Shown in pieces: positions 1-9,330 of a stretch of 33,378 bases of DNA. Source of the DNA: Mariniblastus sp. (GTDB lineage Bacteria > Planctomycetota > Planctomycetia > Pirellulales > Pirellulaceae); NCBI GenBank assembly GCA_029247405.1, contig JAQWLH010000151.1, positions 1-33,378 of the forward strand, in the 5' to 3' direction. A program made the position numbers and the translations under genes. The notes below the pieces were generated by a model, which saw nothing but the letters and a program-made list of their open reading frames with translations, was not told the DNA's origin and did no database searches. Position 1 is the stretch's first letter. The number at the start of each line of letters is the position of its first letter.

Positions 1-1183
1 AATAAGAAATTCTGAACGCCTTATTGCCCCGCAATCGAGTCAGACCCATGAGAACACCCAACGAAGCTAAAATCACGGTTAGTAAATCTTGCCAATCTAA
101 AGGACGCTGCGTAAAGACCATGCCTCTATGCTGTCGGGCCAAACCTCGTTCCGATTCAGCTACGGCAGTTGCTTTTATCCCGGCAAGAACATTCACCGAA
201 GTCATGGTTGCTCCCGAAACACCTTCATATTTCACAGAATCAAACACTGCTATTTCTTCAAGTGTTTTTCCGTTTAACAACGTTTTCAAGTAACGATCTT
301 CTTTGACGTATCTGACATAAGGTTCGTTGTCAAAACTGGACCGGATGACAAGGTCTTTTAATTTTCGTTCTGTATCGAGAGCCAGCAACGTATCGGTCGG
401 ACCTTGATAGCCAGGCAGACCTTGAGAGTATTTTGATGTGCGAAGGACATAGCCTAAATTCACGTTGTTCAGTTTTGCATCAACCGGTCGTGACACAGAG
501 TTGGCTGGAGCCATGCCTACCATGGAGTGAGGGCCATAAAGATCGCTAATTTCTTCGTTACTGATTGCTTGGGGGAACTTAAGTTGGATAAACTCGCCGC
601 CTGCTCGCGCCGCGACACTTTGGATAATCGCATAACAGCTCAGCGTAGCGCCGGAGACTGAATCAATTATTGGCCAAGAATCGGGCCGATTCCAATCCAG
701 GCCAACGAACGAATCTAAAAATAAATCTGAACTTTGAATCGCCTCAATATGCTCGGTCGTATCCGCACTTTGGATAATTTGGACGTTCGCGATAATGCCA
801 TTGTCCCTGACCGCAACGGCAAGATTAGTCGGCCCGATGTAGCCAACGATCGAATCGCTTGACGGAGATGTCTGCACTAAACATCCCACAGAAATGCCTT
901 GAGAATTCAGGAACTGCCTCGCGTGGGCGTTTCGATCAAAGGGGGTGAGTTGACTGGCCTGTGGCATGGATTCGCCCCAGCCAGCGATAGAGACTTGGTC
1001 TAGTTTTTGGTGATTGGATTGGGAAGCCAGGAATTCGACATGCTCTTGGCGCACCAAAAACAGAATCCCAAAAAACATTGCGACACGACATACATGAAGA
1101 GGCACTGCCCAAGCGTCTGCTAGTCGAGCACTTGGTCCGGGTGGACCGGTGCTAACTAAGTCGACGATGGGTAATGGGGTCAT
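1..1183 (-). CDS. NosR-like membrane protein with tandem FMN-binding domains (partial, 3' end outside window)
   Basis: The frame is open from an ATG at 1183 to the window edge (394 residues seen) and has a stop codon three codons upstream, so this start is the earliest ATG. A hydrophobic segment lies near residues 27-44. Two FMN_bind-like domains follow. The first carries DSVSGAT with the candidate flavin-bearing Thr at about 180; the second carries EGVSGAT with Thr at about 326. In NosR/RnfG/NqrC proteins ApbE attaches FMN to the Thr of this motif, so the protein probably moves electrons outside the cytoplasmic membrane. A second hydrophobic segment begins near residue 367. NosR proteins normally continue with more helices and a 4Fe-4S domain, which would lie beyond the window. 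No strong Shine-Dalgarno sequence is visible. Family assignment is fairly secure; the partner and substrate cannot be told from here. Confidence 0.8.
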   Translation of the reverse strand, partial: MTPLPIVDLVSTGPPGPSARLADAWAVPLHVCRVAMFFGILFLVRQEHVEFLASQSNHQKLDQVSIAGWGESMPQASQLTPFDRNAHARQFLNSQGISVGCLVQTSPSSDSIVGYIGPTNLAVAVRDNGIIANVQIIQSADTTEHIEAIQSSDLFLDSFVGLDWNRPDSWPIIDSVSGATLSCYAIIQSVAARAGGEFIQLKFPQAISNEEISDLYGPHSMVGMAPANSVSRPVDAKLNNVNLGYVLRTSKYSQGLPGYQGPTDTLLALDTERKLKDLVIRSSFDNEPYVRYVKEDRYLKTLLNGKTLEEIAVFDSVKYEGVSGATMTSVNVLAGIKATAVAESERGLARQHRGMVFTQRPLDWQDLLTVILASLGVLMGLTRLRGNKAFRISY

Positions 1184-1254
1184 TAATTTCTATACATTGG
1201 GAACCAATCGCCCGATTCACCGTAAAAACACGATGAACCGCGATTGCAGGGCGA

Positions 1255-3309
1255 CTACCAGATTTTAATCCGCTCACTCACGGGCTTGAATAAACGATCC
1301 CCCGGTTGGACGGCAAAGGCTTTGTAAAAGGCTTCAATGTTAGTCACCGGGCCGTTGGCACGATATTGCGAAGGAGAATGAGAGTCAGTCAAAAGACGTT
1401 TGATCATTTCTTTGTCGCGATATTTTCGTTGCCAAACTCGACTCCAACCAACGAAGAACTGCTGGTCACTGTTCCAGCCAAGCAACATTTCCTTTGGCTT
1501 GCCCTTTCTTGCCATGGTCAGCGCCTTGTGCGAGATAGAGAGTCCAGACAAATCCGCAATGTTTTCACCAAGCGTGAGCTTGCCATTGATCGACTTACCC
1601 TTGAGCGGCGAATATTGGGCGTACTGCGCTACCAATTGAGACGTCAACTTTTTGAATTCCGACTCATCCTGCTCGCTCCACCAATTGTTCAGATTCCCAT
1701 CACCGTCATAGCGGCTGCCCTGATCGTCAAATGCGTGACTAATTTCGTGCCCAATGACTGCGCCAATTCCGCCGTAATTTAGTCCATCCGTTGCTTTCAT
1801 GCTAAAAAATGGAGCCTGTAAAATCGCAGCGGGAAAGACGATTTCGTTTTTCGTGGGGCTATAATACGCGTTCACGGTTTGCGGCGTCATGCCCCACTCT
1901 TCGCGATCGATGGGCTTACCAAGGTGGTCGACATTACGATTGTGTTCGACGATGTTCGAACGATAAACGTTTCCGAAAAGATCATCCGCCTTGATTTCGA
2001 GCTGCGAATAGTCCCGCCATACATCGGGATAACCAATTTTGGTGCCTATCTTGGACAGCTTGTCTTTAGCCTTGGCTTTGGTTTCTGCGGTCATCCAAGT
2101 CAAATCATTAATGCTTGATTCGAAGGACTTAAGTAGGTTGTTAACCAATTCTTGCATTCTGGCTTTGGCTTCAGGTTTGAAATGTTGAGCAACATAAAGT
2201 TCGCCCACAGCTTCTCCTAATGCACCAAAATCCCCGGCTCCTTGTCCAGCGACCGTGTTAACGGCTCTTTTCCATCGAGGTTGTTGTACTGGAATTCCAG
2301 CAAGCTGCTTTTGATACAACTCAAAACTTGCGTCGACAAAATCTTTCGAGAGATAGTCGGCATATGAATCAATCAGGCGGTACTGCAAGTAACGCACCCA
2401 AGTGTCAACTGATGTTTCTTCGACGACAGTAACCAAACCTTCAAAGTAACTCGGTGTATTGACGTTAACTTCAGTGGGCGGAGTACTGACATTCGCTTCT
2501 GAAAAATAATTCGCCCAGCTTAACTTTCCACCGGTAAGTTTTGACAATTCTTCAAAACTCATTTTGTTGTAACGTTTTTTTGCATCACGGAGTTCAGTCC
2601 GTGGCCAGGATAATTCGGCGAGCCGTTTTTCGAGTGCAAATATTTCTTCGGCGGCAAGATAGCTATTTTCAATCGCCGCTGATTCAAACAACTTTTGTAC
2701 GTACGCCTCTAACGCTTTTCGTGTTTTGGCTGAAGCATCGTCTTGGTTCACATAATAATCACGATCTGGTAAAGAAAGTCCGCTTTGCACGAGATTGCAA
2801 ATGTACTGAGTTGCTTGTCCAGGATCCTGGGACACATAAAAACCGACCGGACTTTTTACTCCGATTTTGCTGAGATATCCAAGGTGCTTCCATACATCCT
2901 CATGCGTACCCAGCCCCTTAATCTTCTTGAGTTCCGACTCAAGGGGACTAAACCCTTTCTCTTCGATTAACTCCGCATTCATAAAGCTTTGATACAGATC
3001 AGCAATTTTTTGCTGGTTTGTACCCGCCGCGTGTGTCCCCTGCGAAGTTACTTCGATTATTTTTTTAATCCGCAACTGTGATTTGTCAGCGAGGATTCCA
3101 AATGACCCATAATTGGATTTGTCTTCCGGGATTTTAGTGTTCTTTAACCAGGTTCCGTTGACGTGTTGAAACAAATCGTCTTGAATGCGAACCGATCGGT
3201 CCATCGCCGAGGTGTCAATCGAATCATTTTGTGCGACACAAGTGTCGGCGATTAGGCAAACAATTGAAAAGCAAAGAGCCCAATAGCTCACAGGTATAAA
3301 TGGTTTCAT
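1255..3309 (-). CDS. Secreted M13 family zinc metallopeptidase (neprilysin/PepO-like)
   Basis: The 684-residue length is normal for M13 endopeptidases. Residues 1-26 form a Sec signal peptide ending near CVAQ. The catalytic motif HEISH lies at 521-525 and supplies two zinc ligands and the general-base Glu. GENIAD at 581-586 supplies the third ligand, Glu582. The upstream motif NAYYSP and the following NEIVFPAAILQAPFF are typical M13 substrate-cleft segments. The C-terminus ends in RIKIW in place of the CxxW of animal neprilysins. The enzyme should cleave peptides or small proteins in the periplasm or outside the cell. It ends in TAG, which shows that TAG is a real stop in this genome. The next gene upstream (3404-4207) lies 94 bp away on the same strand, but no functional link is apparent. 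Confidence 0.95.
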   Translation of the reverse strand: MKPFIPVSYWALCFSIVCLIADTCVAQNDSIDTSAMDRSVRIQDDLFQHVNGTWLKNTKIPEDKSNYGSFGILADKSQLRIKKIIEVTSQGTHAAGTNQQKIADLYQSFMNAELIEEKGFSPLESELKKIKGLGTHEDVWKHLGYLSKIGVKSPVGFYVSQDPGQATQYICNLVQSGLSLPDRDYYVNQDDASAKTRKALEAYVQKLFESAAIENSYLAAEEIFALEKRLAELSWPRTELRDAKKRYNKMSFEELSKLTGGKLSWANYFSEANVSTPPTEVNVNTPSYFEGLVTVVEETSVDTWVRYLQYRLIDSYADYLSKDFVDASFELYQKQLAGIPVQQPRWKRAVNTVAGQGAGDFGALGEAVGELYVAQHFKPEAKARMQELVNNLLKSFESSINDLTWMTAETKAKAKDKLSKIGTKIGYPDVWRDYSQLEIKADDLFGNVYRSNIVEHNRNVDHLGKPIDREEWGMTPQTVNAYYSPTKNEIVFPAAILQAPFFSMKATDGLNYGGIGAVIGHEISHAFDDQGSRYDGDGNLNNWWSEQDESEFKKLTSQLVAQYAQYSPLKGKSINGKLTLGENIADLSGLSISHKALTMARKGKPKEMLLGWNSDQQFFVGWSRVWQRKYRDKEMIKRLLTDSHSPSQYRANGPVTNIEAFYKAFAVQPGDRLFKPVSERIKIW

Positions 3310-3403
3310 TTTCTCGTTTCGTATCGGTTTTGGTGAAATTCAAAGATAAAATTACGCTCAGATGGTCACTATTCTGTCAGAGTCGTAACGGCGACTGGCT
3401 CGC

Positions 3404-4207
3404 CTAACGATTGGCGCGATCAACTTTACTCTTCTGTGAGGCTGCCGGGTTCTCGGAAGACTTCAAAATTGATATCTGGGGACGAGCTTCTAGTACGGAA
3501 TTCGTTTGTGTTCCGATTTCGATCGTCGTTCCGCTGGCAGGAACCACCGCTGGATCCTTCTTTAAAATGGAGGCAGGCGGGGTCAGAGCCGTTCCATTCA
3601 AAGTGACTGCTCCAGGTGAATTGATTGCTGAGGGTTTTCGAACCGCTGGACTGACAGATTCACTCGGTCCGGCGAGTGTCGGTCGCTTAATTGCCGGTTG
3701 AGGCACCACCTTTTGCGGGACGTATGTCGTCGGGACATTTGTCGGTGTCCGAACATTCGGATTGACGTTCGATGAGGCAAGCAATTTTGTGGCGTTGCTA
3801 ACGACTTGTTTCTGACGCTCAAGCTGCCGCTTCAATGTTATCCGGTTGTCAGACCGACGACGAAGTCGCCCCCCTTTTGCCAGTTGCTCTTGGAGGTTGA
3901 GTGCGGCCTGCAGTTGGGCCAATGTCTGCTGTTGGCGAACTAGTTCAAGTTTGGCTTTTTGGATTTGTTGCAAATTCAATTGGTATGCGAGTATGGCCCG
4001 CGATTGCGGGTTTTCCGCAACTCGAGGTTGAGACTGTCGTCCGGCAGGCGTTTGTTGTCGCTTCGATTCTTGTTGCTTTCGATTCCGTTTTTGCTGCTGC
4101 GCTTGATCAGCCGAAGAAGTTCCGCGCCGGCGGAATATTTGTGCGTCCGATTGACTCGTTAAGACGAACCCAACAAGTAAGGCTCCTACGATAAATTTGT
4201 ATGACAT
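3404..4207 (-). CDS. Secreted Gln/Arg-rich coiled-coil protein of unknown function
   Basis: From the ATG at 4207 the protein has 267 residues and starts with a clear Sec signal peptide (residues 1-23, ending SDAQ). GGAG lies six bases before this ATG. A second ATG in frame at 4228 would add seven polar residues in front of the signal peptide and has no Shine-Dalgarno sequence, so the inner start is preferred. After the signal comes a strongly basic, Gln-rich stretch. Residues about 65-150 then have heptad-like Leu/Gln spacing and probably form a coiled coil. The last 110 residues are rich in Pro, Thr, Val and Ser and look disordered. No known domain is recognised. Export and low-complexity design suggest an envelope-associated structural role, but this is inference. 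It ends in TAG. Confidence 0.7.
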   Translation of the reverse strand: MSYKFIVGALLVGFVLTSQSDAQIFRRRGTSSADQAQQQKRNRKQQESKRQQTPAGRQSQPRVAENPQSRAILAYQLNLQQIQKAKLELVRQQQTLAQLQAALNLQEQLAKGGRLRRRSDNRITLKRQLERQKQVVSNATKLLASSNVNPNVRTPTNVPTTYVPQKVVPQPAIKRPTLAGPSESVSPAVRKPSAINSPGAVTLNGTALTPPASILKKDPAVVPASGTTIEIGTQTNSVLEARPQISILKSSENPAASQKSKVDRANR

Positions 4208-5028
4208 CTTCGGCTCCGCAAAATTCATTTAGGGCGCATTCAACAAAAGGAGGCCCCACTCACGAGGCCATCAAACTAACCCAATTGTTGCATTTTAACC
4301 TCATTACGGGAAGTAGTTGCCAAGTTGGTTTAAAGCAAAACTAAGACAGAGAATTTGTCGCAGCGTCTTCAATTCTCTAAATTCTCGCACTGTTGAAAAT
4401 TTGGGCTTTGTTCCTTTCCAATATCTCGCTAGCAATCAGGCAAACTCGCTGTTATTTCGGTAAGGGCAGTCTCGGGGAGCTGTTTCACATCACTTAAAAC
4501 TTCAAATACGACTCTAAATTGGCCGTGTTCCATTTGATAAAGCCGAACCGACATCACAGAGACTCAAATGAGCCGGTTGAAACTGAAATCAGTTTCTACG
4601 ATCGGAGTTTGCAAAACGGCGAGTCGCATTTGAGTACGCCTAGCGATCATTCTATGCGTTTTAGCTTGAAACAGTCGAAACTGCGAATGAAGTGCTTAAA
4701 CATTATCGCCGGAGGGCTTGCTTTTCGATGCAAAAGTTTGACATCGGATGAAACGCTGAACATGATCCGACCGGGAAGCTTCAACCACTGCGGTACTCAT
4801 TGAGTGACTAGAAACCTCTGCGTCCAAGTCAATCTATTGAAGCTTAACCCATCACACATCGGTAAACGATCAGCTTCCCATAGAGCTTCAGCTTAGAAGC
4901 GGTTTGCACGATGGCGTCCGGTCCGAAATAAAGGCTGCGATATTTCACAGATCAACTTGAAATACTGAATCATCAAAAATCACGAATGATTGATCTCGCA
5001 AGTGCACGAGCCAAGCCGTTCAGCGGCC
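4208..5028. other. Gene-poor spacer, no supported gene
   Basis: This stretch of about 820 bases holds the upstream region of the coiled-coil protein gene (minus strand) and the downstream region of the TerB-like gene. The only longer frame, 4519-4803 on the plus strand, opens with TTG, lacks a Shine-Dalgarno sequence and has no recognisable family. No RNA gene or clear promoter was seen. Confidence 0.5.
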
Positions 5029-5049
5029 GGAGGCCAACGATCGGCCTCC
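5029..5049 (-). terminator. Hairpin at the end of the TerB-like gene, possible terminator
   Basis: A perfect 7-bp stem (5029-5035 with 5043-5049) around a 7-base loop sits directly after the TerB-like gene and shares one base with its stop codon. There is no T-tract on the minus strand after the stem, so it may act as a weak or factor-assisted terminator or as a 3'-end stabiliser. Confidence 0.45.
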
Positions 5050-5414
5050 TATTCCAACGTGCTACCGGCACTTTCGATTAGCTGTTCAAACAGTTCGGAA
5101 GAGATGTCTAATCGCGACGCCAAAGAGTGGAGAACATCTTTTTCTTTTTCGCTAATATTTCCATCAGCCAAAGCAACCGTTAGCAAAGCTTCCATGGATT
5201 CTTGGGGATCCGATTTCAGGATTTGAAATTGCTCTTGGTGGAAATTTGGATCAGTCACACCTCGAGCGATCATCGCCTCTAACGAAGCCTTACCTACGCC
5301 AACTTCGGCTGCAAGTTTGTCGATTACGGCGCGCTCGAATTGGTCTGGGGGTCCATCGATTCCTGCCACACAACAAGCAGCACGAAGGATGTCGACTTTT
5401 TGCATCGGTGTCAT
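5049..5414 (-). CDS. TerB-like (DjlA N-terminal-like) small all-helical protein
   Basis: From the ATG at 5414 the product has 121 residues, the usual size of a stand-alone TerB domain. The frame can be extended upstream only to a TTG at 5510, which would add a stretch unlike the family, so it was not used; GGACGG lies before the chosen ATG. The fold signature is the repeated pattern AxIDG/ALADG followed by an acidic helix: AGIDG at about 17-21 and ALADG at about 81-85 with ExE/KEK behind it. TerB domains bind metal ions through these acidic loops and occur in tellurite and stress-related systems and in the DjlA cochaperone. No ter genes or J-domain lie nearby, so the role here is open. No signal peptide or membrane helix is present; the protein should be cytoplasmic. 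It ends in TAG. Confidence 0.75.
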   Translation of the reverse strand: MTPMQKVDILRAACCVAGIDGPPDQFERAVIDKLAAEVGVGKASLEAMIARGVTDPNFHQEQFQILKSDPQESMEALLTVALADGNISEKEKDVLHSLASRLDISSELFEQLIESAGSTLE

Positions 5415-5664
5415 CTTATACCGTCCGGAAAAATCTAAATTCAATTTCAACCGGAGGTCAATTATGCGAATTACTTTGCAGTTGTCAAAGTGTTTTTGTA
5501 TTTTACCCAATCAATACGATTCGAGCCGCGAAGCACGACTGGAAGCTAACCGCCCTCTTTTTAGACAAACACATGCCGCCGGCTTAATTAGAGAAATAAA
5601 GATTCCGAGCGATTCTTAAGCGATGTAGATGAGACTTGTTTTCAACCGGAGACGCTTTCAAATC

Positions 5665-6510
5665 TTATTTGCGGGTGCTGCCCGTTGCGGAAGATGCGTC
5701 AGCCATTCTGACCTGAGACCTAACCTTTTGAATCATCATTTGAATGGGGCCAACGTTGCTGGCTCGAGCGGGCCATGTCGTTCTAATGTAAGAGCCATTT
5801 TCAGTTTTTAATCCGCTGTCCCACCAAAACCATCCCCCCGATATGATTCCTACTACCTCGTGTTTTTCATTAAATACGGGACCACCTGAATCACCGGGCA
5901 ATAACGGCACATCGGCAAAAATCTTTTCCTCACTCGATGGTGGTGAAGCTTGTGCCTCGAAGGCTCGAATGCAATCTTTGAGTTTGGTACCACCACCAAG
6001 ACCAGCTAATTCAAGCCTATCGCCGCGCTTCACTGCATGGGTGGCAAGTTTAGCGGGCTTGATCTCGTGAGGCGCCCAAACCCACAGCAAGGCGACATCT
6101 TTGTCCTCATCATGATCAACTACTTTGCAACCCTTGGCTCGCCGACCGTTCTTGTACGTTACTTTGATCACGCCGTCTTCAATATCGTCTTGTATCACGT
6201 GCCATGCGGTTACCACATATCCTTCAAATCCATCTTTGACAGGCTTGGCACGATCCACCGAAATAAGGACGCCGGTGCCCGCCCCGCCGGAAGTCGTCAC
6301 TTCTACAACCGCTTGATGATAGTCCGCCACGGGAGTCCATTTCCAAAGTCCAGAACCCGTTCCCACTGGCTTACTCGGACTCACCTCAGTTGCAGGGCTT
6401 TGAGTTTTTTGAGAAGGAGATTCGTAACTGGAAGGCCCCTCCTGACCACAAACTTCGATGACTAGCATCACAGTGAAGATGATGGCGAGTTGGAGAGAGA
6501 ACCTGTTCAT
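5665..6510 (-). CDS. Secreted trypsin-like serine protease (S1 family)
   Basis: The start is the ATG at 6510, four bases after a perfect AGGAGG; a longer frame reaching 6615 has no such site and would bury the signal peptide. The 281-residue product has a Sec signal (about 1-22, ending VCGQ), a Ser/Pro-rich linker to about residue 50, then a protease domain. The catalytic triad is visible: His104 in TAWHV, Asp138 in DKDVALL and Ser208 in GDSGGP. The domain resembles HtrA/trypsin-type proteases, but there is no PDZ domain behind it, so it is not a full DegP. It probably cleaves proteins in the periplasm or outside the cell. A perfect 15-bp dyad upstream (6576-6590) may be a control site. Confidence 0.9.
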   Translation of the reverse strand: MNRFSLQLAIIFTVMLVIEVCGQEGPSSYESPSQKTQSPATEVSPSKPVGTGSGLWKWTPVADYHQAVVEVTTSGGAGTGVLISVDRAKPVKDGFEGYVVTAWHVIQDDIEDGVIKVTYKNGRRAKGCKVVDHDEDKDVALLWVWAPHEIKPAKLATHAVKRGDRLELAGLGGGTKLKDCIRAFEAQASPPSSEEKIFADVPLLPGDSGGPVFNEKHEVVGIISGGWFWWDSGLKTENGSYIRTTWPARASNVGPIQMMIQKVRSQVRMADASSATGSTRK

Positions 6511-6525
6511 GCTGCCTCCTGGAGC
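6506..6525 (-). promoter_or_regulatory. Strong Shine-Dalgarno site fixing the start of the trypsin-like protease
   Basis: On the minus strand AGGAGG is followed by CAGC and the ATG at 6510. It is the best ribosome binding site in the window and decides against the longer upstream start. Confidence 0.8.
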
Positions 6526-6899
6526 AGAGCAATCAGGTCGCGTCACAATCAAAAAGCGAATTTGCTTCTGAAGATGGGCAGGACCTGCCCGCCGTGAGTT
6601 TTGATGCCGTATCAATTATTTCAATTGACGTTGCGTGGCTATCAATGTCATCGGCTTACCCAATCGATCTATTTAGATAAAGTTCTCGCAAGTTTTCGAG
6701 ACAGATTCGACTGGGGAAGAAATTGCACTCTTTCCAAGGCGATTGCCGTGTCCTGGAAATTTTCAATTAATCGAACTCAAGCTATCGCAATAGATTAAAC
6801 GTCTGCAACACTTTGGCTCTTCAACTGAAATTTGTGCAAGCACTTAGATTCACCGCGCAATTCGATGCCCCAAAATCAAAGCAGATCGGCCCACCTGGA
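6511..6899. other. Spacer between oxidoreductase and trypsin-like protease genes
   Basis: No gene is supported here. It carries the Shine-Dalgarno site and a dyad upstream of the protease gene at its left side. On the right it lies downstream of the Gfo/Idh/MocA gene, without a clear intrinsic terminator. A short plus-strand frame at 6601-6798 has no family resemblance. Confidence 0.45.
6576..6590. promoter_or_regulatory. Perfect dyad upstream of the trypsin-like protease gene, candidate operator
   Basis: GGGCAGG and CCTGCCC flank a single central A. With one base between the arms it cannot form a good RNA hairpin, so a dimeric DNA-binding protein is the more natural reader. It lies 66-80 bases before the protease ATG. 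No repressor is encoded next to it, and no second copy was noticed in the window. Confidence 0.35.
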
Positions 6900-8000
6900 T
6901 TAGGAAATTTCGATGACTTGACTCTCATTGGTTGCAGATTGATAGCAAGCATCCATCAATTGCTGAGTCTTTAATGCGATGCTTGGCCAGTGGTCGTCTG
7001 TTCGTCCAGAGAGAATGATACTCGCAAAATTGCGAAAGAGATTGGTTTCTTGGGAATTGACTGCGCTATTTCCCGGTTCGTGAATAACGAATTGCTCCTG
7101 ATTTTGAGTCATCTCAAAATCGCAGGCGTTGACGCTGAATTCTGGTTTTGATTTTTCGAATTTAGCCTCGCCCCCAGCGTAGGGCAAGACAAAGTCCGGT
7201 ATGTAAACGTGCCCCTCGGTCCCACTGACATGAGCCCACTGTTGATGCCCCGTAACGAAGCTGTTGTAAAATGTGGAAGTGATGCCGTTTTCAAATTGAA
7301 GTTCCGCTTCGATTTCCATCGGCACGGCGTGCGGACTATCTTCTCGCTTGTACTCCGTCAGCATTCGCCCAATGACCCGTTTCGGCATTTCATAGTCCAT
7401 CACCCACAGGGCAAATCGAATCGTATACCACCCCAGATCCCCCAAGGCTCCCAATGGCTCTAGGTCAGAGTTAGTCCGGATATTTCCCTCCTCAAACTCT
7501 TGATCACCGCAGAAACTGAATTGGGTCGTGATTCGTTTCAGCTTGCCGATATCCCGCAATGCTTCTCTGACCTTTTCCAATCGCAACCCGTGCATGTACA
7601 TCACCCCGTCCATGAATTGAACGTTGTTGGCCTGACAGGCCTCAATCATTTCAGCGAGATCAACGGCATTACATGCGCAGGGCTTTTCACACATCACATG
7701 CTTACCGGCGTTGGCGGCCCGGATTACCCATTCTTTTCGCATCCCTGTGGGAAGCGGGATGTAGACTGCGTCGATATCATCGGCAGCAAGCAAATGGTCG
7801 TATCCTTCAATTGCACGCGGCACGTTATCAAAAGGAGCCGCTGCCTGACACTCATCGATATATTTTTGGCTGCTCTGAGCGCTTCGACTCGCAACCGCAA
7901 CAACGGCACCATTGCCGGAAAGTTTTATGGCCTGCCAATTTTTACGACCAATAGTCGCTGTGCTCATGATGCCCCAACGACAAGTTGAACTGTCAGCCAT
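6900..8000 (-). CDS. Gfo/Idh/MocA family NAD(P)-dependent oxidoreductase
   Basis: The product has 366 residues from the ATG at 8000, which follows GGAG by seven bases. A frame extension to a GTG at 8045 was not used. Residues 9-40 form the nucleotide-binding Rossmann start (WGIMSTATIGR, then the beta strand AVVAVASRS). The family motif EKP is at 105-107, within GKHVMCEKP, where the Lys belongs to the active site. In the C-terminal domain the usual DxGxH motif reads GDLGWY, with Tyr where many members have His, which resembles the dihydrodiol/xylose dehydrogenase branch. Such enzymes oxidise or reduce sugars and related polyols. The exact substrate cannot be read from the sequence, and no sugar operon surrounds it. 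There is no Tat signal, so it should be cytoplasmic. Confidence 0.9.
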   Translation of the reverse strand: MADSSTCRWGIMSTATIGRKNWQAIKLSGNGAVVAVASRSAQSSQKYIDECQAAAPFDNVPRAIEGYDHLLAADDIDAVYIPLPTGMRKEWVIRAANAGKHVMCEKPCACNAVDLAEMIEACQANNVQFMDGVMYMHGLRLEKVREALRDIGKLKRITTQFSFCGDQEFEEGNIRTNSDLEPLGALGDLGWYTIRFALWVMDYEMPKRVIGRMLTEYKREDSPHAVPMEIEAELQFENGITSTFYNSFVTGHQQWAHVSGTEGHVYIPDFVLPYAGGEAKFEKSKPEFSVNACDFEMTQNQEQFVIHEPGNSAVNSQETNLFRNFASIILSGRTDDHWPSIALKTQQLMDACYQSATNESQVIEIS

Positions 8001-8935
8001 CTTTTTGCTCCGATATGATTTTTTACGTTGATTGATTGAGCCCACGAGGTCTTCTATTTTGCTTGTTTTTGTTCAAGGATCAAGGCGGCACTCTCAGCGT
8101 AGACTTTTGGGTTCTAGCATTAAATCAGACAGACATACTTCAGCAGACCATTCGCGTTTGGCTCAAAAAGGCCGGTGCTGCCTACGACCACGTGCCACTT
8201 GGATCGCTTGACTGACGATTGACAAATACACTGGGCAGGTTGCCACCGTTGTAATCATCAAAAGGATTCATGCATGGCTTTTCGTTGATTTTCATTTGAA
8301 TCGCGTTGGTCGTCCCCTTACGCAGTCGGAGTAAGCCGCTGTTGGAAAGGTAACCGGAGCAAGACTGGGTTACCGTTGCGGACCCGTTGGACCCAAGACT
8401 TTGATCTTTATGAAAACGAGTGAAAAAGCGGGGCTTCGCTGATTGTTTCAGGTTTGTCACTCGGCCCATTCAATGCTGGATTAATCCAATTTTATCGTGG
8501 AAAATTTCGCCCCTGGTGTGTTTCATTTTGCTTGAGAGATGGCCAGTCATATCTCAATTAGTGGCCAGTTAGTACGTTCGAATCCGATCGGCATCCAACT
8601 GTGCAACCATTTTGCCTCGCCAGCCGATGTTCATCGTTTAGCAAACCAATGAAGACTCTTACCATCTCTCCATATGATTCTTGAATGTTTGAAACACCTT
8701 ACTCAAACACCATTCAAATGATTCAACCTTTTAAGACGACAGATGTAACGCATCCTTCATGCCGGACTGCTGACCGATTAATCATCCAGCCTACATCGAT
8801 CGGGATCAATTCATCGAGACCGCCCCTTTGTATCCTGTTCAGCGTATCTATTCCCAAAAACATACAGGAGTTTGCCAACGACGACTTGAAAAACCGGCCT
8901 CTCAATTGGCCTGTTTGCCGACAGGCAAGTCCATG
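8001..8935. other. Gene-poor spacer with only weak reading frames
   Basis: About 935 bases lack a well-supported gene. A minus-strand frame from ATG 8469 to 8182 would encode 95 residues but has no recognisable domain or ribosome binding site. Plus (8685-8939) and minus (8723-8905) frames overlap each other and look like chance. The part next to 8000 must hold the promoter of the oxidoreductase gene; no clear -35/-10 pair was identified. Confidence 0.4.
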
Positions 8936-9262
8936 TTAAAGCTCATCCAATTCGGCAATGATCGATTTGACTTGATCACGACGTCCAATTGACGTCGCCG
9001 TCACTTGCTTCCAATCAATTCCCAAATATTCGGCTAGTTTGTAGGCCAAATGTAAATCGAGCACACCTTCATACTGATTCACCATTTTTTCTTTGTGATA
9101 GATCGTGTTTCTGTCCGAATTGTAACCAGATTCAAAACAGTCTTTTAGCTCTTTTATCCAAAGATCAGGCACACCCTCTTGGCGACAAGTTTCTTCATTC
9201 CATATTTCATCACCAGTGCATTTCAACAGCAGCATCTGGGCGGAAACAGAATCGAACGGCAT
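8936..9262 (-). CDS. Small soluble protein of unknown function
   Basis: The frame encodes 108 residues from an ATG at 9262. The composition is that of an ordinary folded cytoplasmic protein: many charged residues, an N-terminal segment MPFDSVSAQMLLLKC, a Trp-rich middle and a C-terminal helix-rich half (LAYKLAEYLGIDW, then VKSIIAELDEL). No signal peptide, membrane helix or known domain is recognised. No strong Shine-Dalgarno sequence is seen. It lies downstream of the S9 peptidase on the same strand but is separated by about 310 bases that contain a strong hairpin, so it is probably transcribed on its own. Confidence 0.6.
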   Translation of the reverse strand: MPFDSVSAQMLLLKCTGDEIWNEETCRQEGVPDLWIKELKDCFESGYNSDRNTIYHKEKMVNQYEGVLDLHLAYKLAEYLGIDWKQVTATSIGRRDQVKSIIAELDEL

Positions 9263-9330
9263 GGCACTGAATCGTATTTAAAATTCTAGGAACAAAAAAA
9301 GGGTTTCAGCTGCTGTCATTGAATCCATTT

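Noticed and set aside
4519-4803. Plus-strand frame of 94 codons
   Set aside because: TTG start, no ribosome binding site, no recognisable domain, located in a long spacer.
8182-8469. Minus-strand frame of 95 codons with ATG start
   Set aside because: No Shine-Dalgarno sequence and no family resemblance; could be real but the sequence alone does not support it.
8574-8584. GTTCGAATCC, resembling a tRNA T-loop
   Set aside because: Flanking bases do not form a T-stem and no acceptor or anticodon stem is present.
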